DNA of 64,000 nucleotides. Source: Vreelandella halophila (GTDB lineage Bacteria > Pseudomonadota > Gammaproteobacteria > Pseudomonadales > Oleiphilaceae). Made by a program: the position numbers and the translations under genes. Where the stretch lies: contig NZ_JACHUZ010000013.1 of the NCBI RefSeq assembly GCF_019903425.1, positions 1,396,285-1,460,284 of the forward strand. Reading direction: 5' to 3'. Of the stretch, positions 58,067 to 64,000 are shown one piece after another. The first letter of the stretch is position 1. Each line of letters opens with the position of its first letter. The notes beneath the pieces are model-generated. The model ran no database searches. It saw only the letters and a program-made list of their open reading frames with translations, and was not told the origin of the DNA.

Positions 58067-58792
58067 TCACAGACGGAATTCGTCGCCCAGATAGACTTCT
58101 TTGACCTGTTGATTGGCGAGGATGTCCTCGGAAGTGCCGGAGGCGATGATGTGGCCTTCACTGACGATGTAGGCCGTTTCGCAGATGTCGAGCGTCTCAC
58201 GCACGTTGTGGTCGGTGATCAGTACGCCGATGCCGCGGTCGCGGACCTGGCGCACGATCTGCTTGATATCGCTGACGGAGATGGGGTCCACTCCGGCGAA
58301 GGGTTCGTCCAGCAGGATGAAGGCCGGTTCCACCGCCAGGGCGCGGGCGATCTCGGCGCGCCGTCGCTCACCGCCGGACAGGCTCATGCCCAGGCTGTTG
58401 CGGATGTGGCTGATGTGGAACTCGCGCAGGAGCGACTCCATGCGCTCTACACGTTCGGCTTTGGTGAGGTCACGGCGTGTCTGGAGGATCGCCATCAGGT
58501 TCTGCGCCACGGTCAGCCGCCGGAACACCGAGGCTTCCTGTGGCAGATACCCAATACCGGCACGGGCGCGGCCATGCATGGGCAGATGGGTGATGTCGCG
58601 GTCATCGATGCGGATGCGGCCCCGGTCATGGGGAACCAGGCCCACGATCATGTAGAAACAGGTGGTCTTACCGGCACCGTTGGGGCCGAGAAGCCCGGCG
58701 ATCTGGCCACTCTGGATGCTGAGGGATACGTCCATCACCACCGGGTGGCGGCGGTAGCTCTTGGCCAGGTTCAGGGCTTCCAGTGTCGCCAT
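58067..58792 (-). CDS. lptB: LPS export ABC transporter ATPase LptB
   Basis: LptB powers LPS extraction with LptFG. The 241-residue ATPase has Walker [20 protein letters not shown], the Q-loop, signature [15 protein letters not shown] and Walker [14 protein letters not shown]. It lies 9 nt after lptA. Confidence 0.98.
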   Translation of the reverse strand: MATLEALNLAKSYRRHPVVMDVSLSIQSGQIAGLLGPNGAGKTTCFYMIVGLVPHDRGRIRIDDRDITHLPMHGRARAGIGYLPQEASVFRRLTVAQNLMAILQTRRDLTKAERVERMESLLREFHISHIRNSLGMSLSGGERRRAEIARALAVEPAFILLDEPFAGVDPISVSDIKQIVRQVRDRGIGVLITDHNVRETLDICETAYIVSEGHIIASGTSEDILANQQVKEVYLGDEFRL

Positions 58793-58801
58793 GGGGTGCG
58801 C

Positions 58802-59368
58802 TCAGTCGCTGTTGTCGTTGCTGCTGTCGCGACCGGGCTGGATGGTCATCTCCACCCGGTCATCGGCGTCGTCCTCGGCGCTGGAGGCGGTGACCACCCG
58901 CTCGGCCACGTCGTAAACGATCCGGTTGCCCCGGAAGGTGTCGCCCTGTTGCCGGATGAAGGCCTCGCGCTCAAAGGTGATGCGTTCGTCGTCGGCGCGG
59001 TAGATGATGGTCTGGCCCTCGGCGTAGACGGCCGGTCCCTGCTCGGTTTCCGGCTGCTCGTAGGTGGCGGGGCTGCCCGTGGCTTCCATCCGGTTGAGGC
59101 CCTGAGCATCGTCCCTGTAGAGAACCACCCTGTCCGCCGTCAAAAGGGCCTCGCCCTGGGTGACCCGGACACTGCCGGTATAGGTGGCGGTTCCTTCCTG
59201 GTCATCCAGCCGGGCGTTGTTGGATTCAACCCTGATGGGCTTGTCAGACTCCAGGTTGAAGGCATATAAGGGCAGTACCAGGCTGCTCAGAAGCAGGCCT
59301 GCCAGGAACCGCCAGGCTTTTCGGGTGCGTGCCGGGTTGGTCATGAGCAGGCTGTGTCTCCTGTGCAT
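58802..59368 (-). CDS. lptA: LPS transport periplasmic protein LptA
   Basis: LptA forms the periplasmic bridge for LPS. The 188-residue precursor (start 59368, TGATG overlap with lptC) has a signal peptide (FLAGLLLSSLVLPLYAFN) and the OstA core IRVESNNARLDDQEGTATYTGSVRVTQG and FRGNRIVYDVAERVV. An ATG eight codons in (59344) is an alternative start closer to the signal peptide. Confidence 0.93.
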   Translation of the reverse strand: MHRRHSLLMTNPARTRKAWRFLAGLLLSSLVLPLYAFNLESDKPIRVESNNARLDDQEGTATYTGSVRVTQGEALLTADRVVLYRDDAQGLNRMEATGSPATYEQPETEQGPAVYAEGQTIIYRADDERITFEREAFIRQQGDTFRGNRIVYDVAERVVTASSAEDDADDRVEMTIQPGRDSSNDNSD

Positions 59369-59973
59369 CAACGGTTGAAGTACCGGCTGCGGACATCATT
59401 CTCGAGTCTGATCGCGCGTTCGTCGATCCAGCCCGTCATGCCCACGGCATTGGTCAGACTGCTGCGGTCGATCAGGGTCACCGGGGCGTCAGTCTGCACA
59501 ATCCGTTCGTTGTTATCCAGCATCATGCGTTCACTGAGGATCAGCACATCCCCGCGTTCGGTGCTGCTGTGGCGGGCCCGGACATCCTTCTCGAGCATGA
59601 GCTCGGCTACATCGGGCCGGTACAGGCCGGTGCGCGAACGCACGAACCAGGGGGCGCCGCCGTTGCGGGCCATGAGCATGGCACGGGGGCGTTCCATGGT
59701 GATCCGATTCTCATCCTGGAACTGTTCGGCCCGGCGGGTGCGAATGCGTGACTTGAGGCGGCCCCCGCTGTCAAAGGCGCGGAAGGTGGCGTTGACCACG
59801 AAGCCGTCCGGCTTTTTCGGCCCGCGCAGGTCCGTGGCTGTGGTGTCGCGGATCGGATCATCCTCCTGGAGGACCAGCAGGGCGAGGCCCAGGAGTACGA
59901 CGCCGACAATGCCCCACAGAGCAATGGAGCGGTCTCTCAGCCAGGACGGCAGCATCCAGTCGGGCAGTCTCAT
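59368..59973 (-). CDS. lptC: LPS export protein LptC
   Basis: LptC is the inner-membrane-anchored protein that receives LPS from LptBFG. The 201-residue protein has one N-terminal membrane helix (residues ~17-33), then the beta-jellyroll with TATDLRGPKKPDGFVVNATFRAFDSGGRLKSRI. It overlaps kdsC as ATGA. Confidence 0.93.
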   Translation of the reverse strand: MRLPDWMLPSWLRDRSIALWGIVGVVLLGLALLVLQEDDPIRDTTATDLRGPKKPDGFVVNATFRAFDSGGRLKSRIRTRRAEQFQDENRITMERPRAMLMARNGGAPWFVRSRTGLYRPDVAELMLEKDVRARHSSTERGDVLILSERMMLDNNERIVQTDAPVTLIDRSSLTNAVGMTGWIDERAIRLENDVRSRYFNR

Positions 59974-60500
59974 GGCGCACGGTACCCGTCAACCAGTTGA
60001 TCCAGTACCCCGCGGCACTCCAGAAGCCACTCGCAGACCTCGCGGATGGCACCACGACCACCGGGCGCCGCGGTGCACCAGTCCGCTGACTCGCGCACCG
60101 CGGCGCAGCCGTTGGGCACACTGATGCCGACGCCGGCGGTTTCGATGGCGGCGAGATCGGGCAGGTCATCACCCACATAGGCGATGGCCTCCAGCGGTAT
60201 CGAGGTCCGCTCCGAGAGTTCCCGCAGAGCTGTCAGCTTGTCCGTGCGCCCCTGGATCAGGTAACCGATGTCCAGGTTCCTGGCCCTGGCCTCCGTCAGT
60301 GGCGATGTACGGCCCGTGATGAAGGCGGTGGTCAGCCCCTGTTTCTGGATCAGCCGCAGGCCCTGGCCGTCGAGGATGCTGAAGGCCTTGAGTTCATCGC
60401 CGCTGGCGGCAAAGTAGAGGCTTCCATCGGTCAGGACGCCGTCCACGTCCATGGCCAGCAGTTGGACCATGGCGCCGCGTTCGTTCAGGCGTGCTGTCAT
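59970..60500 (-). CDS. kdsC: Kdo-8-phosphate phosphatase KdsC
   Basis: KdsC removes the phosphate from Kdo-8-P. The 176-residue HAD-family protein has motif I LLAMDVDGVLTDGSLYF, TAFITGRTSPLTEARA, and YVGDDLPDLAAIETAGVGISVPNGC. It follows kdsD by 9 nt. Confidence 0.96.
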   Translation of the reverse strand: MTARLNERGAMVQLLAMDVDGVLTDGSLYFAASGDELKAFSILDGQGLRLIQKQGLTTAFITGRTSPLTEARARNLDIGYLIQGRTDKLTALRELSERTSIPLEAIAYVGDDLPDLAAIETAGVGISVPNGCAAVRESADWCTAAPGGRGAIREVCEWLLECRGVLDQLVDGYRAP

Positions 60501-60509
60501 CCGGTCCTC

Positions 60510-61484
60510 CTAGACCACGCCCGCGCGCAGCAGGTCGTGCATGTTGAGGGCCCCCACCAGGCGCCCCTCGCCGCTGGTTACCAGCAGGCCGTTGATCTTG
60601 TTGTCTTCCATGATCTTGAGGGCTTCGGCCGCGAGGATGTCCTCGCGCGCGGTGCGGCAGTGACTGGTCATGACGTTCCCGATAGGGGTGCTGTGGATAT
60701 CCACGCCCTGATCCAGGGTCCGGCGCAGGTCCCCGTCAGTGAAGATGCCGATGACCCGGTCGCTGTCATCCACCACGGCGGTCATGCCCAGCCCCTTACG
60801 CGAGACCTCCAGCAGCGCCTCACCCAGGGGCGTCTGCTGTGTCACGCGGGGCAGGGCATCGCCGGTGTGCATCAGGTCCGAGACCTTGAGCAGCAGCCGC
60901 CGCCCGAGCGTGCCGCCGGGATGGTAGAAGGCAAAGTCTTCGGCCCCGAACCCGCGCGCCTCCAGCAGTGCCACCGCCAGGGCATCGCCCATGACCAGTG
61001 TGACCGTGGTGGAGGAGGTGGGGGCGAGGTTCATGGGGCAGGCTTCCTGCTCCACCGCGATGTCCAGATTGGCGTGTGCTTGGCGGGCCAGCTGGGAGTC
61101 GGCCTTTCCCGTCATGCTGATCAGCGAGGCGCCCTTGCGCTTGATCAGTGGCAGGATCGTGACCAGTTCGCCGGTGCTGCCGGAGTTGGAGATGGCGATG
61201 ACCACATCCTCCCCGGTGATCATGCCCAGGTCGCCGTGGCTGGCTTCCCCGGGGTGCACAAAGAATGCGGGGGTTCCGGTGCTGGCCAGGGTTGCCGCGA
61301 TCTTGGTGCCGATGTGGCCGGATTTGCCCATTCCCGTGACCACGACACGCCCCTTGCACTGCAGGATCAGCTCACAGGCATGGCTGAACTGGTCGTCGAT
61401 GCGCGGCAGCAGAGCGTCGATGGCGTCGCGTTCCAGGGTGATGGTGCGGCGGGCCGATTCCGTGAGTGCGTCCGAAGGCGCCAT
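60510..61484 (-). CDS. kdsD: Arabinose-5-phosphate isomerase KdsD
   Basis: KdsD makes D-arabinose-5-phosphate, the first step to Kdo. The 324-residue protein has a SIS domain (VVVTGMGKSGHIGTKIAATLASTGTPAFFVHPGEA, ISNSGSTGELV) and two C-terminal CBS domains (GMTAVVDDSDRVIGIFTDGDLRR; INGLLVTSGEGRLVGALNMHDLLRAGVV). It follows yrbG by 8 nt. Confidence 0.96.
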   Translation of the reverse strand: MAPSDALTESARRTITLERDAIDALLPRIDDQFSHACELILQCKGRVVVTGMGKSGHIGTKIAATLASTGTPAFFVHPGEASHGDLGMITGEDVVIAISNSGSTGELVTILPLIKRKGASLISMTGKADSQLARQAHANLDIAVEQEACPMNLAPTSSTTVTLVMGDALAVALLEARGFGAEDFAFYHPGGTLGRRLLLKVSDLMHTGDALPRVTQQTPLGEALLEVSRKGLGMTAVVDDSDRVIGIFTDGDLRRTLDQGVDIHSTPIGNVMTSHCRTAREDILAAEALKIMEDNKINGLLVTSGEGRLVGALNMHDLLRAGVV

Positions 61485-61492
61485 GGTTCTCC

Positions 61493-62476
61493 TCAGAGTG
61501 CTGACAGCGTTGCGGCCGGCACCGGCGCATCGCCGGTCACCAGCAGGGCAACGTAGCCGATGTAGAATGCCAGCAGTATACCACCTCCGATCCGGCTCAG
61601 CCGCCCCTGGCGGTGGTAGACGATGGCCAGCGCCGCCAGCAGCAGTGTGACCGCCACCATGGCGCCGTAGTCGCGGGTGATGGCGTCGCTGTTGAGCGGA
61701 ATACCGGCTACCAGCGCCGGCACCGCCAGCACCAGAAGCAGGTTGAACAGGTTGGAGCCAATCAGGTTGCCCATGACCATGTCATGGCGGCCCTTGAGGG
61801 CGCTGGCGATGCTGGCGGCAAGCTCCGGCAGGCTGGTTCCGACGGCGACCACGGTGAGCCCTACCACGAGCTCGCTCACGCCCAGCGTCAGCGCCAGTTC
61901 CACCGCGCCCCAGACCAGCAGCCGGGAACTGGCCAGCAGCAGTATGAGCCCACCGGTGATCTGCAGGGTCAGGACGCCGGTCGAGCGGTTTTCGTGGGGC
62001 TCCGGCATCTCTTCGGCCAGCATGCTGGCGGCCTGGCCATAGCGCACAAGCACGGTGAAAGCTACGGCCAGGATGCCAAGCATGAAAAGGCCATCCCTGG
62101 CGCTCAGGTAATCGTCCTGGAACAGCAGCCAAGTGCCAATGGTCACGATGGCGAGCAGGGGCAGCTCGATGCGGCGGGTGGGGCGGGCCAGCGCCACCGG
62201 GGCCAGAAGGGCGGTAATGCCCAGCACCAGGCCCAGGTTGGCGATGTTCGAACCGATGGCGTTGCCCACGGCAATGTCGCCGGCGTCCGTGATGGCGGCG
62301 ACCACCGAGACCAGTACCTCCGGGGCCGAGGTACCGAAGGCCACCAGCGTCAGCCCGATCAGCATCGGGCTCATCCCCAGGCGCCGGGCGCTGTCGATGG
62401 CGCCGGTGATGAACTGGTCAGCGCTCCAGATCAGCAGGGTCAGACCGGCCAGGACCGCGAGCAGGGCAGTGACCAT
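61493..62476 (-). CDS. yrbG: Calcium/sodium antiporter family protein YrbG
   Basis: A 327-residue CaCA-family exchanger with ten or so membrane helices. Both alpha-repeat signatures are visible: VAFGTSAPEVLVSVVAAITDAGDIAVGNAIGSNIANLGL and VAVGTSLPELAASIASALKGRHDMVMGNLIGSNLFNLL. The start is ATG 62476; the upstream frame overlaps divergent mlaD and is not coding. It heads the yrbG-kdsD-kdsC-lptCAB-rpoN series. Confidence 0.93.
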   Translation of the reverse strand: MVTALLAVLAGLTLLIWSADQFITGAIDSARRLGMSPMLIGLTLVAFGTSAPEVLVSVVAAITDAGDIAVGNAIGSNIANLGLVLGITALLAPVALARPTRRIELPLLAIVTIGTWLLFQDDYLSARDGLFMLGILAVAFTVLVRYGQAASMLAEEMPEPHENRSTGVLTLQITGGLILLLASSRLLVWGAVELALTLGVSELVVGLTVVAVGTSLPELAASIASALKGRHDMVMGNLIGSNLFNLLLVLAVPALVAGIPLNSDAITRDYGAMVAVTLLLAALAIVYHRQGRLSRIGGGILLAFYIGYVALLVTGDAPVPAATLSAL

Positions 62477-62604
62477 GATGTAAGGCTCCGTGGGTTGTGG
62501 GCAGCAGACTGGCGTCGTACTGTATCCGCTGGCCGGACCTTCGTACAGCCGGGGGCCGGCAGGATGATCCGGGAGGCCGGGCAGGAGAGACGATCCCATT
62601 GCAC

Positions 62605-63054
62605 ATGCAGCGTCTGGTGTTCTTTGCCCTTGGCAGTGGGGCCACGCTGGCACTGCTGCTGGTCACGGGGTGGCTGGCGCCGTCCGGGGGCAACGAACAG
62701 GCGGACGCGGGCGGGCACTACACCCTTTACGCCGAGTTTGCGGATGCCGGTACACTGGAGCGGGGTGCCCGTGTGGCACTGGCCGGAGTGACCATTGGCG
62801 AAGTGGCTGACGTACAACTGGATGCGCGTGGTTACCGGGCGAAAGTGCGGATGCGCATTGAGGAAAGCGTGGATAACCTGGCCATCGACAGCGTCGCCAT
62901 CATCATGACCGCCGGCCTTCTCGGCGAGCAGTATGTGGAGATCTCGCCTGGCGGTCACCCGGAAACGCTCTCGGATAATGACTATATCGAGGACACCCAG
63001 TCGGCGATGAGTATTGAGACACTGATCCGTCGACGGATTGCCAGTCCACGCTGA
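62605..63054 (+). CDS. mlaD: Lipid asymmetry substrate-binding protein MlaD
   Basis: MlaD is the MCE-domain hexamer of the MlaFEDB complex that traffics phospholipids. The 149-residue protein has an N-terminal membrane helix and the MCE core YTLYAEFADAGTLERGARVALAGVTIGEVADVQLD and MTAGLLGEQYVEISPGG. The start may instead be TTG 62599, which is better spaced from AGGAGA. mlaF and mlaE, which normally precede it, are absent; yrbG diverges directly instead. Confidence 0.93.
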   Translation: MQRLVFFALGSGATLALLLVTGWLAPSGGNEQADAGGHYTLYAEFADAGTLERGARVALAGVTIGEVADVQLDARGYRAKVRMRIEESVDNLAIDSVAIIMTAGLLGEQYVEISPGGHPETLSDNDYIEDTQSAMSIETLIRRRIASPR

Positions 63055-63095
63055 AACCAGCTTGGTGGCACCGCTGCAGCACACAGGAGGACGCA

Positions 63096-63791
63096 GTGAA
63101 CAGAATCCGGACTTTTACCCCCGCTACCCTGCTCGTGGGTTTCATCATGGCGCTGCTGACAGCACCCATGGCCATGGCCCAGTCCGAGGAGGAGAAGCTC
63201 CGGGAGTACGTACGTGAGAACAGCATCCGCCTTGTGGACAAGCTGGATGAGATCCGCGAACTCTATGACTCGGACCGTGAAGCCTTCTATGAATCCATGG
63301 ATGAGGCTCTGGGTGAGTTTGTGGCCTTCCGGCGCGTGGCAGCCCGGATCATGGGCAAGTACGCACGGCAGGCGACCCCGGAGGAGCGCGATGAGTTTGT
63401 GAGTGCTTTCCGCCGCAGCCTCTACGACGCCTACGGCGGCGCGGCGGTCAGCATCGACAGCAGTGATTTTGACCTGGAAGTCGACAGCGTCGAGATCAAC
63501 CCCCGCCACAAGGACCGCGCCACGGTGAACCTGTCAATCATCACCAATTCCGGTGAGCGCTACGGGGTGGCCTACTCCATGTACGAGCCGGATGACGGCA
63601 ACTGGCAGGTCGAGAACGTCATCGTTGAGGGCATCAACATGGGGCTGGCATTCCGCGATCGGTTTGAACAGGAAATGCAGGCCGCCGACGGCAACGTGAG
63701 CAAGGTCATCGATGAATGGTCCACGGATGTGGGCGACATCGAAGGGCTTGAGGATGCGGTCGAGCAGGAGAAGGCCAAGGAAAACGGGTAG
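63096..63791 (+). CDS. mlaC: Periplasmic phospholipid-binding protein MlaC
   Basis: MlaC shuttles phospholipids between outer and inner membrane Mla complexes. The 231-residue precursor has a signal peptide (LLVGFIMALLTAPMAMAQ), then a helical and beta domain with VAFRRVAARIMGKYARQATPEERDEFVSAFRRSLYDAYG. Start is GTG with GGAGGACGCA upstream. It is 41 nt after mlaD; mlaB, usually next, is missing. Confidence 0.94.
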   Translation: MNRIRTFTPATLLVGFIMALLTAPMAMAQSEEEKLREYVRENSIRLVDKLDEIRELYDSDREAFYESMDEALGEFVAFRRVAARIMGKYARQATPEERDEFVSAFRRSLYDAYGGAAVSIDSSDFDLEVDSVEINPRHKDRATVNLSIITNSGERYGVAYSMYEPDDGNWQVENVIVEGINMGLAFRDRFEQEMQAADGNVSKVIDEWSTDVGDIEGLEDAVEQEKAKENG

Positions 63792-63811
63792 ACGGCAACT
63801 CCGAACACAGC

Positions 63812-63841
63812 GTGTCAAGCACCCGTCATCTGGGCTATAAT
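63812..63841 (+). promoter_or_regulatory. Candidate ibaG promoter
   Basis: A perfect TATAAT (63836-63841) lies 18 nt after GTGTCA (63812-63817; four of six). It is placed between mlaC and the BolA-family gene, so that gene probably has its own promoter. Confidence 0.6.
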
Positions 63842-63849
63842 CGCGCCCC

Positions 63850-63870
63850 CCGGCGCGGTGTCCGCGCCGG
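63850..63870 (+). promoter_or_regulatory. GC-rich hairpin in the ibaG leader
   Basis: CCGGCGCGG and CCGCGCCGG form a perfect 9-bp stem with a TGT loop, between the promoter and the ibaG ribosome site (GGGAGT). There is no T-run; it could be an mRNA 5' stabiliser or a protein-binding site. Confidence 0.55.
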
Positions 63871-63903
63871 CGACAGTAACCGCCGGAGACAACGGGAGTT
63901 TGG

Positions 63904-64000
63904 ATGCAGGCTGAAGATGTTCAGAAACGGCTCGTGGAAGCGCTGCCGGAGTGTGAGATTGAGGTGCAGAACGACGGGAACCGTTTCCTGGTTGTCGCCG
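63904..64000 (+). CDS. ibaG: BolA-family protein IbaG (3' end cut by window)
   Basis: The visible 32 residues, MQAEDVQKRLVEALPECEIE and on to DGNRFLVVA, match the start of IbaG/YrbA BolA-like proteins, which work with monothiol glutaredoxins in iron-sulfur handling and acid response. In enteric bacteria it follows mlaB; here it follows mlaC directly. The gene runs out of the window. Confidence 0.85.
   Translation, partial: MQAEDVQKRLVEALPECEIEVQNDGNRFLVVA

Overview
The window is a continuous stretch of GC-rich gammaproteobacterial chromosome. Gene content and order fit this placement: mutL-miaA-hfq-hflX-hflKC, the gatCAB/mreBCD junction, and the rng-yhdP to rpoN-lpt-kds block. Several blocks look more like Pseudomonas or Halomonas/Ectothiorhodospiraceae order than enteric order. 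Genus cannot be decided by eye. I see no tRNA, rRNA, CRISPR array, prophage, integrase or intact insertion sequence. Many long antisense open frames are present, but they are shadows caused by high GC.

Layout. 1-6.8 kb: mutL (cut by the left edge), miaA, hfq, hflX, hflK, hflC, a terminator, and a small DUF2065 gene. 6.8-9.4 kb: hisZ and purA. 9.4-12.6 kb (minus): cmoB, cmoA, srkA and an unknown membrane-anchored protein. 12.7-19.1 kb: an FAD oxidoreductase, comF (minus), and bioB-bioF-bioH-bioC-bioD, with a BirA-type operator and promoter lying inside the start of comF. 19.1-20.4 kb: a small flagellar-rod-like protein and a SprA-related HExxH putative metalloprotease. 20.4-24.2 kb: two paralogous long acyl-CoA dehydrogenases, the first behind tandem PsrA-like sites. 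24.2-28.3 kb (minus): leuS-lptE-holA. 28.4-30.1 kb: a DUF1451 zinc-ribbon protein and an LpxO/AspH-type hydroxylase. 30.1-35.2 kb (minus): miaB-ybeZ-ybeY-corC-lnt. 35.2-35.9 kb: a gene-free gap holding two copies of a palindromic element. 35.9-39.5 kb (minus): cysD-cysN-yejK. 39.6-43.6 kb (minus): a PilZ protein and gatC-gatA-gatB, with a third palindromic element between gatA and gatB. 43.8-53.2 kb (plus): mreB-mreC-mreD-maf-rng-yhdP and a nitrilase. 53.2-62.5 kb (minus): yrbG-kdsD-kdsC-lptC-lptA-lptB-rpoN-hpf-ptsN-rapZ-npr-darP, then comEA. 62.6-64 kb (plus): mlaD, mlaC and the start of ibaG.

The genes serve mainly envelope construction (LPS transport and Kdo synthesis, lipoprotein acylation, rod shape, lipid transport), RNA and translation quality control (Hfq, MiaA, MiaB, CmoAB, YbeY, RNase G, HPF, DarP, GatCAB, LeuRS), and biosynthesis (biotin, histidine, purine, sulfate assimilation).

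The most unusual signal is a family of three ~90 bp palindromic elements. Their outer arms differ completely between copies but pair perfectly within each copy, and they enclose two small hairpins whose stems also vary while staying paired. Other items worth checking are an apparent ATC start codon for mreC, a degenerate APS-kinase-like tail on CysN, the BirA box overlapping the bioB promoter, the PsrA-like operators, and the absence of tldD/pmbA and mlaFE/mlaB from otherwise conserved loci.
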